Source of the DNA: CAWBJP01 sp963789165
Lineage (GTDB): Bacteria > Actinomycetota > Acidimicrobiia > IMCC26256 > BP-133
DNA length: 64,000 nt
Assembly: GCA_963789165.1 (NCBI GenBank)
Contig: CAWBJP010000012.1
Location: forward strand, 1 to 64,000
Direction of reading: 5' to 3'
Of the stretch, positions 43,697 to 53,375 are shown one piece after another. Position 1 is the stretch's first letter; every line of letters begins with the position of its first letter. The notes beneath the pieces were generated by a model, which saw only the letters and a program-made list of their open reading frames with translations, was not told the origin of the DNA and made no database searches. A program made the position numbers and the translations under genes.

Positions 43697-46600
43697 GGCG
43701 CCCCCGGCCCGAGGAGCGCCTCCGCCAGATCGACGTGCCGGGGCATCCCCAGGCTGCGGTATCCGAGCACCGCTTCCTTCACCAGGGCGACGGCCCGGTC
43801 CCGATCCCCGGGCCCGTCCCGCTCGAGGAGCATCTGCCCGTAGAAGCGGCGGGTCTCCAGCGCCTCGATCCGGTGCGGGAGCTCGTCGGCCAGCCGCAGG
43901 GCGGCCTCGAAATGGCCCTCCGCCGTGTCCCACGTCCGTCCGGCGGCGGCGGCGATCCCTGCCACCCGCTCGAGGAGCCGGACGTCGTGGTAGCTATCGG
44001 TGACAGCACCCGCCTCGATGGCCTCGGCGACGACGGCGTGGAAGCCCGCCGCCTCGTCCCGCTCGCCGAGGACGACGAGCCCCTCGATGGCGGCCACCAG
44101 CATCATCCAGGGCCCCCACCACGCCGGGCCGCCCGGGCGGGGGAGATCGTCCCGGTGGACCGGCCAGCAGGGCCAGCGCTCCTTCCCGGTCCCCGGTGTA
44201 GGCCTTGTGGAGGAACACCCAGCTCGAGCCCCACCCGATGAACGGACCGTCAGGTTGGAGGCGATGCGCCCTCCTCGAAGTCCGGACCGGCCGCCGACCA
44301 GTCTCCCCGCCAGAAGTGGGCCAGGGCACGCCAGGTATGGGACTGGCCGTTCCACGCCCCGCCGATGGCCGTCGTTGATCTCGAAGTCGCGAGCTGCGTC
44401 CGCCTCCAGGGCGTCGAGATCGGCGGTGCGGCAGAGGTCGGTGAGCAGCCGGGCCCGGTGGCAGAACAGCAGGGTCGGGTAGCAGCCCAGCCGCTGAGCC
44501 GAGCGGCTCGAGTTCCTCTCGCAACTCGTCGGCCTCCTTCGAAACGCCCGAGCTGGGCGAGAGAGAACAACGACGAATCCGAGCGTCATGGCCTGATCCC
44601 ACAGGTTCCCGGCCAGCGCGATGGCCCTCCGCCGCCCGTCCGACCGGTCTCGACGGCCTCCCGGTGGCGCAGGTGGTACCACTCGATGTGCATCCAGCTG
44701 CTCGTCCACATGGGCGGCCAGGCGCTCGGTCGCCCAGCCGTTCGGCCAGCGCCGCCGCTTCGTCGATGAGGTCTCTGCCCGGCCGGCGTAGGAAGCCGGT
44801 GCAGCGGCGGTGGTCATCGCCGAGCGTGGCCAGGAGATAGCCCCGGTCGGAGGTCTGGCGGCCGGCGACGGCGGAGAGGCCCCGCTTGGCCAATCAGGTG
44901 TCTCTTCGAAGCGGGCCAGCCAGCACAGGGCCCACGAAGCGTCGGCAGAGATGCGGCCGACGGCGTCGTTGTCGCCGAGCGCCGCGTAGGCGTCGATGGC
45001 CGCCCGGCTGGTGGCCGCCGACGTCATCCCAGCGCCCCACGCTGCGCTGGGCTCGGGCCAGGTCGACCAGCAGGCCGGCTCGCCCGGCCGGATCGGCCGC
45101 TTCGAGACCGAGGGCCTGCTCGAAGGCGCGCAGGGCGTCCTCGAAGGCGGAGACGTCCATGGCCCGGCGTCCGGCCAGGACGAGCCAGCGCATCGTGCCG
45201 CCGCGGGGTCGGCGGCGGCGCCGGCCTCCAGGAGGTGGTGGGCGAGGTCGGCGGCGTGGTCTTCGGCGGCGCCGCCCGAGCGTCCGTTCCATCGCTTCGG
45301 CCACGGCGAGATGCAGCCGTCGCCGGCGAGGGGCGGAGAGGCGGGTCAGGAGCGTCTGGCGGACGAGCTCGTGGACGAAGCCGAACTCCTCGCCGCCCCG
45401 GCCGGGGTCGGCGATCACGAAGCCGGGCGCGCTCGGCGTCGTCGATGGCGTCGAGGACGGTGTCGCCGTCGGGACCGGCGGCCGTCTCGAGCAGCTCGTA
45501 GCGGAACGTGCGTCCGATGACGGCGGCGACGCCAAGCACCCGTCGGGCGTCGTCCGGCAGGCGGTCGAGGCGACGGCCTACGACCAGGCGGACGTTCTCG
45601 GGCACGTCGAACTCGCCGATGGCCGCATCGGGCCGGAACCGGCCGTCGGCGTCGAGGAGGCGGCCTTCTTCGGCCAGGTGCCGGAAGACCTCCTCGACGA
45701 AGAACGGGTTGCCTTCCGTCTCCTTGAAGACGAGGTCGACGACCGCGTCGGGCGCTTCGTGGCCGGCCAGGGCGCCGAGCATCTCGGCCAGGGCCGATTC
45801 CGGTAGGCGGGCCAGCGGGAGCTGACGGACCAGACGTTCCCGGATCAGACCGTCGAGGGTCCGGGCCAGGGCCGGCCGGATGTCGAGCTCGACGTCGCGG
45901 TAGGTCCCGACGATCAGCACGGGGACGGCGACCAGGTGGCGGGCGAGGTGGTCGAGCAGGAGCAGGGTCGCCTCGTCGGCCCAGTGCAGGTCCTCGAGGA
46001 TCGAGGACGGTGGGAATGGCCCGGCCCGAGCGGGCGAGCATCTCGGCGGAGCTGTTGAACAGGTAGCGGCGTTCCTGTTCGGGTGGGAGGTCAGGGCGGG
46101 CCCGATATCGGGGAACAGGCGGCGGAGCCGGGGTACGAGCCGAGCGATCTCGGGGGCGCCGTCACCCGCCATGGCGCGGAAGGCCTCCGGGCTCGGCGCC
46201 TGGGCCAGGGCGCTCTCGAGGATCTCCACGAAGGGGGCGTAGGGGGGTGCCCCTTCGGCTTCGAGACAGCGGCCCGACGAACACCAGTGCCCGGCGCCGC
46301 AGCGCCTCGGCAGCGAGCTCCTCGGTGAGACGCGTCTTGCCGATGCCCGGTTCGCCGGCCAGCATGACGAGCCGGCCCGAACCCGCCATCGCCTCGCCGA
46401 GGGCCGTCCTCAACTCCGCCAGCTCGGCGTCCCGCCCGACGAGCGGCGTTCTCACCGTCCGTACCAGGGAGCCCGCCGGTCGGTTGTCGGCCGAGACCAG
46501 CTCGAAGAGCCGCCACCGCTCGGCAAAGCCCTTGAGGCGGAACCGACCGGCGTCACGGAGGTCCAGATCGGGAGCGGAGCCGACCAGCCGCCGGACGAGC

Positions 46601-47939
46601 TCCGACACGAGCACCTGCCCGCCTTTGGCTTTGGCGGCCACCCGGGCGGCGACATGGACGGCCTGGCCGAACACGTCGCCGCCCTCCTCCACCACCTCGC
46701 CCGCATTCACGCCGATCCGCACGCGCAGGGCCTCATCGGGCGACGCCCAACGCTGGGCTTCGAAGGCCTGCTGGATCGCCGCCGCACAGGCGAGGGCTCG
46801 CCGGGCGGAGCCGAACGTGGCCAGGAACCCGTCGCCGAGGGCCTTCACCTCCCGGCCGCCGTGCTCGGCCAGCATCGCCCGCACGATCTGCTCGTGCTGG
46901 TGGAGGAGCTGCTGGGCGGCATCGTCGCCGAGACGGGTGCGGAGGTCCGTCGAGCCCTCCACGTCCGTGAACATCAGCGTGGTGAGCGCACCCTCGAACG
47001 CCTCCGGCGGTGGTGTCTGCCACTTCGGCGGCGCGGGCCCCGGTGGGGGTCCGGACGGCCGGGACCATGGCCAGTGTGCGGGCTGGTCGGCGTCAGGCGG
47101 GGATGGCGCCCCGACGTGTGGTTCCGCCCTGGCGGTGGACTCGGGTGGCGCTGGGCGGCCGAGCTCGGGGCTCTGGGCGAGGATCTGGCCCTCGAGGTCC
47201 CGCAGTGCCGGATTCGGTTCCAGGCCCAGTTCCTCGGCCAGTACCCGGCGCAGCTCCTGATAGGCCCGGAGCGCCTCGGCCTGGCGCCCGAGCGCGGTAG
47301 AGCGTGAGCATGAGCTGGCCCCAGGCCGCCTCCCGGAGCGGGTTCGCCGCCACGTGGGGCTCGAGCAGGGTGAGTGCCTCGCCGGGCCGGCCGCGGGCGA
47401 GTTCCGATTCGGCGAGCCCTTCCACGCGCGAGCAGGCGGGCTCCCTCCAACCGGGCTGCTTCGAGCCGGGCGAAGGGGAGCTCGGCGAGGCCGTCGAGGG
47501 CGGGGCCTCGCCAGAGCCCGACGGCGTCCCGGAAGGCCCGTGCCGCGGTGTCGAAGGCGCCCGTCGCCGCCAACTCCCGCCCTCGGGAGGCGAGGCGCTC
47601 GAAGCGGTGGGCGTCGAGTTGGAGCTCCTCACCCTCCAGCAGGTAGCCGGACCCCCGGCCCCGCAGCCCGACCCCGGCGGCCTCGGCGTCGGGACCCAGC
47701 AGCTTGCGGATCCGGTAGACGAGGCTCTGGACCGTCGCCCCCAAGCTGGCCGGCGGGTTCCCTTCCCACAGTTCCTCGCCGATCGCATCGAGGGAGACCG
47801 GCCGGTTGAGATGGATGAGGAGCAGAGCCAGCAGGGCCCGCTGCTTGGCGCTGCCGATCTCGAGCACCCGCCCGCCCGAGACGACCTCGAAGGGCCCCAG
47901 CACGCGGAACTCGAACCGCAGGCTCCCGGTGCTGCCCAT
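43693..47939 (-). pseudogene. SARP-cyclase-AAA-TPR giant regulator, copy 2, with at least ten frameshifts
   Basis: A close paralogue of the gene downstream, about 1,415 residues if repaired. From ATG 47939 (MGSTGSLRFEFRVLGPFEVV, AAGGGG upstream) the BTAD region is open to about 47430; cyclase and Walker A are open in 46162-46974 (MFTDVEGSTDLRTRLGDDAA, AGEPGIGKTRL); the ATPase lobe in 45424-46229 (SSILEDLHWADEATLLLLDH); then HELVRQTLLTRLSAPRRRRL, and the end RSLGMPRHVDLAEALLGPGA at 43693. Frame changes occur near 47425, 47300, 46275, 46090, 46005, 45425, 45280, 45200, 45027 and several times between 44160 and 44900. Copy 1 has only one change in the same length. Either the assembly collapsed or was badly polished over this repeat copy, or the copy has decayed. 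Its GTGA overlap with copy 1 is intact. Confidence 0.75.
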
Positions 47940-48103
47940 ACCGCCCCTTCCTCGCGAATGCGAAGGGTAGTGGGCGGGACTGCGCTCACGCCTGGGGTGT
48001 TTCACCTCCCTTGGGGGGTGGACGGGCGGGCATGAAGGGTCCGGTTCAGGTTCGGCCCGCCATGATGGGCCTACCTGAAATCGGTGCACGCCAAGGAGAC
48101 GAC

Positions 48104-48412
48104 ATGCAGCGCAGGGCGAAGATCATCATCGGAGCCACGGCGGTGGTGGCTGCCGTCTTGGGCACCGGCATCGCCATCGCCGGAAGCGACGATGACGCCA
48201 CCGAGCGGCCCATCACCGGCGAGGCCCGGGAGAAGGCCGAAGCGGCCGCGCTGGAGTACACCCACGGTGGCCGGGTCACCGCCACTGAGCTGGAGGACGA
48301 GGACAGTCTCTACGAGGTTGAGGTCACCCGGGCCGACGGCTCTCAGGTCGATGTCCAGCTCGACGAGGACTTCAAGGTCGTCGGCGACAAGGCGGACGAA
48401 GCAAGCAACTAG
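48104..48412 (+). CDS. PepSY-domain exported protein
   Basis: 102 residues. A signal/anchor helix (AKIIIGATAVVAAVLGTGIA IAG) precedes a PepSY-like domain: ITGEAREKAEAAALEYTHGG, RVTATELEDEDSLYEVEVTR, GSQVDVQLDEDFKVVGDKAD. The A-x-x-A-x-G...V-E-D-Y-EV pattern is typical. PepSY proteins are small secreted or membrane modulators. ATG 48104 has AAGGAGA 6 nt upstream. Divergent from the regulator pair across 164 nt. Confidence 0.82.
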   Translation: MQRRAKIIIGATAVVAAVLGTGIAIAGSDDDATERPITGEAREKAEAAALEYTHGGRVTATELEDEDSLYEVEVTRADGSQVDVQLDEDFKVVGDKADEASN

Positions 48413-48449
48413 GCATAGAGACGCGTGGACCTGGGAAAGGTTGGGAGCG

Positions 48450-48671
48450 ATGAGCAAGCTCCGACTGGTCGAACTCCGAGCTCTCGAGGGCCGGCAGGTG
48501 TCATTGGCCCTCGCCGACGGTTCCCGAATCGACGACAGCCAACTGGTCTCGGCGGGGCGCTCCCGGCCGCGGACCATCTGGGTCTTCAACAACGGCACGG
48601 ACACGTTCCTCCCGCTCGAGAAGATCATCGACGTGTGGGAGGCCGGACCCGTGCGGAGCAGCGCGGCGTAG
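48450..48671 (+). CDS. Small conserved protein of unknown function
   Basis: 73 residues: MSKLRLVELRALEGRQVSLA, LADGSRIDDSQLVSAGRSR, IWVFNNGTDTFLPLEKIIDV. It looks like a small beta-barrel (Sm-like or Tudor-like strand pattern), which is only an impression. It ends 6 nt before the VOC gene and likely shares its transcript. GGGAG stands just before the ATG at 48450. Confidence 0.65.
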   Translation: MSKLRLVELRALEGRQVSLALADGSRIDDSQLVSAGRSRPRTIWVFNNGTDTFLPLEKIIDVWEAGPVRSSAA

Positions 48672-48677
48672 GAGCGC

Positions 48678-49070
48678 ATGATCAGAGTCGGAGTGACCAG
48701 CGTCTTCGTCGACGACCAGAGCAAGGCGCTGGCCTTCTACACGGAGGTCCTGGGGTTCCACAAGAAGCGGGACATCCCGCTGGGAGAAGCCCGCTGGCTG
48801 AGCGTGATGTCGCCCGCGGACCCCGACGGCGTGGAACTGCTCCTCGAACCCAACGGCAACCCGATCGCCAGCACCTACCAGTCGGCGCTCCGCGAGGTCG
48901 GGCTTCCCGCCCACACGGTGTTCGTGGTCGACGACCTCGAGGCTGAGCACAAGCGGATGTCTGAGCTCGGCGTGGTCTTCACCATGGCTCCGACCCGGAT
49001 GGGTGAGGCGACCCAGGCCGTCCTCGACGACACCTGCGGCAACCTCATCCTCCTCCTCCAGCTCCACTGA
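48678..49070 (+). CDS. VOC-family glyoxalase-like protein
   Basis: 130 residues with one VOC module: VGVTSVFVDDQSKALAFYTE, VLGFHKKRDIPLGEARWLSV, GVELLLEPNGNPIASTYQSA, TVFVVDDLEAEHKRMSELGV, DDTCGNLILLLQL. Glu in VELLLEP and the terminal acidic/amide positions are candidate metal ligands. Substrate unknown. ATG 48678 follows the small gene by 6 nt. Confidence 0.87.
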   Translation: MIRVGVTSVFVDDQSKALAFYTEVLGFHKKRDIPLGEARWLSVMSPADPDGVELLLEPNGNPIASTYQSALREVGLPAHTVFVVDDLEAEHKRMSELGVVFTMAPTRMGEATQAVLDDTCGNLILLLQLH

Positions 49071-49255
49071 GCAAAAAAAGCGGCGAAGTGTCGATTTGCC
49101 GCGGGCCCGTTCGATGTAGGGGTGGAACCGGGATCACCCGGTCCTCGAACGAGACGGAAAAGTCGCGATGAGTCCCGAGGTGTTTCTTCGTCTGAAGAGG
49201 CATGGGTACGAATCCAGCGGCGGCTCTCGTCTCCACTCACCCAGGAGGGACCCCG

Positions 49256-49836
49256 ATGACCGCACCGGCCCGCACCTTCGCCAGTACCACCGACACCACC
49301 ACCGACCGGACGGCCACCAGGACGACGGCCGTCGACCGTGACGCGCTGACCCGGGACCTCGGACTGCTGGCCCTGCGCCTGACCACCGGCCTGCTCATCG
49401 CCGGTCACGGCGCCCAGAAGCTCTTCGGCTGGTGGGGCGGCCCGGACTTCGACTTCATCGTCAACGGCTTCGCCCAGGCCGGTTACACGCCGGCGACCTT
49501 CTTCGCCTTCCTGGCCGGCGGCGCCGAGCTGCTGGGCGGCCTGTTCCTGGCCCTGGGTTTCCTCACCCCCCTCGGGAGCGCCGCCGTCATCGGCGTGATG
49601 TTCAACGCCGTCGTCGCCGTGCACTGGCACAGCGGGGTGTGGGCCGCCAACGGCGGCTACGAGCTGCCGCTGCTCATCGGCGGGGCCGCCCTCGCCCTCG
49701 GCTTCACCGGTCCCGGCCGGCTCTCGCTCGACCGGGGCTGGAGCTGGGCCGCCGGGCGGGGCTCGCCTCCGGACTGGTGAGCCTGGGCCTCGGACTGGTC
49801 GGGGCGCTCATCGTCATGGCCGTGAAGGCGGCCTGA
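49256..49836 (+). CDS. DoxX family membrane protein (one frameshift near the end)
   Basis: About 193 residues. After a Thr-rich start come four membrane helices: LLALRLTTGLLIAGHGAQKL, FFAFLAGGAELLGGLFLALG, AAVIGVMFNAVVAVHWHSG and ELPLLIGGAALALGFTGPG. The conserved HGAQKLFGWWGG loop is typical of DoxX. A frame change near 49757, in a GGGCGGGG run, hides the last helix, LAGLASGLVSLGLGLVGALI, which ends at 49836. ATG 49256 has AGGAGGG 7 nt upstream. The family is linked to quinone-dependent and oxidative-stress processes. Confidence 0.85.
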
Positions 49837-49860
49837 CCGAATCTCGAAAAGGAGTGTGCA

Positions 49861-50598
49861 ATGAGTCTTCCCCAGATCGCTTCACGCCAGGAATGGTTGG
49901 TGGCCCGCAAGGAGCTGCTGGCCAAGGAGAAGGAGCTCACCCGGCGCCGGGACGCCCTGAACGTCGAGCGCCGCAACCTGCCGATGGTCAAGATCGACAA
50001 GGACTACGTGTTCGAGGGCCCCGACGGCAAGGCCAGCCTGTTCGATCTGTTCGACGGGCGCCGCCAGCTTCTCGTCAGCCACTTCATGTTCGACCCCAGC
50101 TGGGACGAGGGCTGCTCCAGCTGCTCGGCCGGGGCGGACGAGATGTCCGAAGGGCTCATCCGCCACCTGCACACCCGGGACACGACCCTGGTCTACGTCT
50201 CCCGGGCGCCGCTGGAGAAGATCGAGCGGTACAAGGCCAGCAAGGGCTGGACCTTCCCGTGGTACTCCTCCTTCGGCAGCGACTTCAACTACGACTTCCA
50301 CGTCAGCCTGGACGAATCCGTGGCCCCGGTTGAGTACAACTACCGCAGCCAGGCCGAGCAGGAGCAGGCCGGGGCGCCCACCGCCGCCGAACCCATGGAA
50401 GGTCCGGGCCTGAGCGCCTTCCTGCGCGACGGCGACGACGTCTTCCACACCTACTCGACCTACGCCCGCGGCCTGGAGTCGCTCGGCGGCTCCTACTACT
50501 TCCTCGACACCACCGCCCTCGGCCGCCAGGAGGACTGGGAGGAGCCCAAGGGTCGCTCCGGCAACGTGCGGGGAAACATTCCGAACTTCTCGGCGTGA
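49861..50598 (+). CDS. DUF899 thioredoxin-like protein
   Basis: 245 residues. The opening LPQIASRQEWLVARKELLAK with KEKELTRRRDALNVERRNLP, then VFEGPDGKASLFDLFDGRRQ, LLVSHFMFDPSWDEGCSSCS and WTFPWYSSFGSDFNYDFHVS are diagnostic of the DUF899 family, a thioredoxin-fold group with a C-x-x-C-like GCSSCS site. AAGGAG precedes ATG 49861. It follows DoxX by 24 nt and precedes the SigX5-type sigma factor. Confidence 0.92.
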   Translation: MSLPQIASRQEWLVARKELLAKEKELTRRRDALNVERRNLPMVKIDKDYVFEGPDGKASLFDLFDGRRQLLVSHFMFDPSWDEGCSSCSAGADEMSEGLIRHLHTRDTTLVYVSRAPLEKIERYKASKGWTFPWYSSFGSDFNYDFHVSLDESVAPVEYNYRSQAEQEQAGAPTAAEPMEGPGLSAFLRDGDDVFHTYSTYARGLESLGGSYYFLDTTALGRQEDWEEPKGRSGNVRGNIPNFSA

Positions 50599-50666
50599 AA
50601 CGGACAAGGGCGGACGGAGGGGAAAGACGGTGACCGTAGACTGCCCCTCCGTGGCCGTCCGCCCCG

Positions 50667-51631
50667 ATGCCGCTCGAGCCGCAGATCGAGCCGGAGGACC
50701 TGGAGCAGCACCGCCGGGAGCTCACCGGCTACTGCTACCGGATGCTCGGCTCGCTCTTCGAGGCCGAGGACGCCGTCCAGGAGACGCTGGTGCGGGCCTG
50801 GAAGGCCAGCGACAGCTTCGAGGGCCGCGCCGCGCTGCGGTCCTGGCTGTACCGCATCGCCACCAACGTCTGCCTCGACATGTTGCGGGGCCGCCAGCGC
50901 CGGGCCCTGCCGCTGGACCTCGGCCCGGCCGGGACGGCGGACGGCTTCACCGGCGCCACCCGCCCCGAGCACGCCTGGGTCGGGCCGGTGCCCGACGACC
51001 GTGTCCTGCCCGACGACGGTGACCCGGCCGAGCTGGCCGCGGCGAGAGAGAGCATCCGGCTGGCCTTCGTCACCGCCCTCCAGCACCTGCCCGCCCGCCA
51101 GCGGGCGGTGCTGATCCTGCGCGAAGTGCTGCGCTGGCAGGCGACGGAGGTGGCCGAGCTGCTCGACACCAGCGTGGCCTCGGTCAACAGCGCGCTCCAG
51201 CGGGCCCGGGCCACGCTGGCCGCCCACCACGTCGACGACGCGCGCTCGCCGGCCATGGACGCCGAGCCAACAGGCGCTCCTGGCCCGTTACGTGGACGCC
51301 TTCGAGCGCTACGACATCTCCTCGCTGGTGACGCTCCTCCACGACGACGCCGTCATGTCGATGCCGCCCTACGACTTCTGGCTGCGCGGCCCGGTGGAGA
51401 TGGGCCGGTGGTTCCTGGGCGAGGGCTCCGTGCTGCCGGGGCTCCCGGCTGGTGGCGACGTCGGCCAACGGCTGCGCCGCCTTCGGTTCCTACCACCCCG
51501 ACCCCGAGGGTGGGCATGCGCCCTGGGCCCTCCAGGTCATCGAGGTCTCAGGCGACCGGATCGTCGGGCATCACAACTTCCTCGACACCACCCTCTTCGC
51601 CGCCTTCGGCCTGCCCGCCCACCTTCCCTAG
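50667..51631 (+). CDS. SigX5-type ECF sigma factor with SnoaL-like C-terminal domain (two frameshifts)
   Basis: About 320 residues. Region 2: ELTGYCYRMLGSLFEAEDAV, QETLVRAWKASDSFEGRAAL, SWLYRIATNVCLDMLRGRQR. Region 4: ALQHLPARQRAVLILREVLR, ATEVAELLDTSVASVNSALQ. After a frame change near 51268 the C-terminal SnoaL-like domain begins (ALLARYVDAFERYDISSLVT, LLHDDAVMSMPPYDFWLRGP) and after another near 51440 it ends with QVIEVSGDRIVGHHNFLDTT, LFAAFGLPAHLP at 51631. This long form is a known ECF subgroup whose C-terminal domain modulates activity without an anti-sigma factor. ATG 50667 with no strong ribosome-binding site. Confidence 0.82.
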
Positions 51632-51856
51632 GCCGAGCACCTCAGCCAGGCCGGCCAGGTCGATCAGCTCCGTCAGCTCCGACCCGGCGTTCCGCACCCG
51701 GATCGAGCAGCCGGCGCGCTGGGCGGCCAGCTGCAACCGGGCCAGGCTGTCCACCACGCAGAGGTCGGGCCGGCGGCAGGCGGCCAGCGGCCAGCTCGCC
51801 ACCTCGGTGTCACCGAGGATGAGCACCACCACCGCGTCGATCTCTCGCCGCCCCAT
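51548..51856 (-). CDS. STAS-domain (anti-sigma-factor-antagonist-like) protein
   Basis: 102 residues from ATG 51856. EIDAVVVLILGDTEVASWPL, DLCVVDSLARLQLAAQRAGC, SIRVRNAGSELTELIDLAGL match a STAS fold (the DSLARLQLAAQRAG helix follows the usual phospho-acceptor-site loop, here VVDSL). The last 25 residues (GQAEGGEEGGVEEVVM) are antisense to the sigma factor gene and look non-conserved; the real end may be earlier. Convergent with the sigma gene. Confidence 0.65.
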   Translation of the reverse strand: MGRREIDAVVVLILGDTEVASWPLAACRRPDLCVVDSLARLQLAAQRAGCSIRVRNAGSELTELIDLAGLAEVLGLGKVGGQAEGGEEGGVEEVVMPDDPVA

Positions 51857-51897
51857 GCCGGTTACGACGACGGCCGAGCCCCGGACTCATCGCCGTG

Positions 51898-51956
51898 ACC
51901 CGTCTCGCGTTAGCCAAACCCACCCCACAGGTCGGTTTCGCTAACGCGAGACGGGT
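51898..51956. promoter_or_regulatory. 23-bp inverted repeat with 13-nt loop
   Basis: Left arm 51898-51920 (ACCCGTCTCGCGTTAGCCAA then ACC) and right arm 51934-51956 (GGTTTCGCTAACGCGAGACG then GGT) pair with one mismatch around CACCCCACAGGTC. It lies between the STAS gene and the ArsR gene, directly upstream of another palindrome. It could end transcripts from either side or act as a large operator or attenuator; no T-run is present. Confidence 0.5.
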
Positions 51957-51961
51957 GAGGG

Positions 51962-51983
51962 CTTGACAATAAAACTTGTCAAG
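51962..51983 (+). promoter_or_regulatory. CTTGACAA-N6-TTGTCAAG operator with embedded -35
   Basis: A perfect 8-bp inverted repeat with a TAAAAC spacer, 14 nt before the regulator ATG (51998). The left arm contains TTGACA, a consensus -35 hexamer. The spacing fits the operator of an ArsR-type repressor, so autoregulation of the following gene pair is likely. Confidence 0.6.
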
Positions 51984-51997
51984 AGGATGATGGCGTC

Positions 51998-52576
51998 ATG
52001 CTCGACGTCGAAGTCATCGAGGACCCGGCCGCCGCCGCGGTGGCGTTGGACCCGGTCCGGACCCGGCTCCTGGCCGAACTCGTCGAGCCCGGCTCCGCCG
52101 CCTCGCTCTCGGCGAGGGTCGGCATCACCCGCCAGAAGCTCAACTACCACCTCAAGGCTCTGGAAGCCCACGGCCTGGTGGAACTGGCCGAGGAGCGCCG
52201 GTGGGGCGGCATCACCGAACGGGTGCTGCGGGCCACCGCCGCCAGCTACGTCGTCTCGCCCGCCGCCCTCGCCGCCAGTGGCGCCGATCCCGACCAGACC
52301 GCCGACCGGCTCTCGGCCCGCTACCTCGTCGCTCTCGCCGGCCGGGTGGTGCGCGAGGTCGGGAGCCTGGCCCGCCGGGCCGAGGCGGCAGGCCGGCGCC
52401 TGCCCACCATGGCCATCGACACCGAGATCCGATTCCGCTCCGCCGCCGACCGGGCCGCCTTCGCCGACGACCTCACCAACGCGGTGATCAGCCTCGTCGC
52501 CCGATACCACCATGACGACGGGCGGCCCTACCGCCTCGTGGTCGCCGCCCATCCCACATCCGAGGAGACCCCATGA
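51998..52576 (+). CDS. ArsR-like winged-helix transcriptional regulator
   Basis: 192 residues. The HTH is LDPVRTRLLAELVEPGSAAS then LSARVGITRQKLNYHLKALE, HGLVELAEERRWGGITERVL. The C-terminal half (DTEIRFRSAADRAAFADDLT) is a predicted effector-binding or dimer part. No cysteine metal site is seen. It overlaps the SRPBCC gene by ATGA, a pair I know as regulator plus AHSA1-type partner. A perfect operator-like palindrome lies just upstream. Confidence 0.87.
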   Translation: MLDVEVIEDPAAAAVALDPVRTRLLAELVEPGSAASLSARVGITRQKLNYHLKALEAHGLVELAEERRWGGITERVLRATAASYVVSPAALAASGADPDQTADRLSARYLVALAGRVVREVGSLARRAEAAGRRLPTMAIDTEIRFRSAADRAAFADDLTNAVISLVARYHHDDGRPYRLVVAAHPTSEETP

Positions 52577-53361
52577 CCACGACCAAGAACGTCCCGCTGC
52601 GCGTCGCCTTCTCCGTCGAGGTGCCCGGCACTCCCGAGCAGGTGTGGGCGGCCATCGCCACCGCCGACGGGATCAGCTCCTGGTTCCTGCCCACCGACGT
52701 CGAGGAGCGCGAAGGCGGAGCCATCGTCGTCCACATGGGCGAGACCGACTCGCCCGGCATCATCACCGGCTGGGACCCGCCCCACCGCCTCGAATATGCC
52801 GAACCGGAGTGGGCCGCCCTCACCGGCCAGGACGTCGACAGCGTCACCCCCCTCGTGTCCGAGTTCCTCGTCGAGGCGCAGTCAGGTGGCACCTGTGTCG
52901 TGCGCGTCGTGAGCAGCGCCTTCGGTACGGGGGCCGACTGGGAGCAGGAGTTCATGACCGACATGGAGAGGCACTGGCGGCCGTTCTTCGACAACCTTCG
53001 CCTCTATCTGGGCCATTTCCCGGGCCAGCGGGCCACCACGATGGAGATCTCGGCGGACCTCGCCGGCCCGCCCGGCTCGGTGATGTCAGCCATGCGCGAG
53101 GCGCTCGGAGCCGAAGCGGTCGGGAAGCCCGTCGAAGCCTGCGGGGCCACCGGGGAGGTCGGACGTGTCGATGATCACCACGTGTTCGTCCGCCTCACCG
53201 ATCCCGTCCCCGGACTCCTGGGCTTCGCCGCCTTCGACAAGGGCGACGGCACGTCCATGGCCGCCATCCAGGGCTGGCTGTTCTCCGCCGACGCCCCCGC
53301 CTACGTCGAGCGGGAGCAGGGCGCCTGGACGGCCTGGCTCGAGAACCTCGCCGCCCGATAG
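52573..53361 (+). CDS. SRPBCC (AHSA1-like) domain protein
   Basis: 262 residues. LRVAFSVEVPGTPEQVWAAI, ATADGISSWFLPTDVEEREG, GIITGWDPPHRLEYAEPEW, GTCVVRVVSSAFGTGADWEQ, MERHWRPFFDNLRLYLGHFP show the START/Bet v1-like fold; the second half (PGSVMSAMREALGAEAVGKP) is a further, less typical domain. Ligand unknown. It starts with the ATGA overlap of the ArsR-like gene, so both are one unit. Confidence 0.85.
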   Translation: MTTTKNVPLRVAFSVEVPGTPEQVWAAIATADGISSWFLPTDVEEREGGAIVVHMGETDSPGIITGWDPPHRLEYAEPEWAALTGQDVDSVTPLVSEFLVEAQSGGTCVVRVVSSAFGTGADWEQEFMTDMERHWRPFFDNLRLYLGHFPGQRATTMEISADLAGPPGSVMSAMREALGAEAVGKPVEACGATGEVGRVDDHHVFVRLTDPVPGLLGFAAFDKGDGTSMAAIQGWLFSADAPAYVEREQGAWTAWLENLAAR

Positions 53362-53375
53362 CCGCTCGGCCGACC

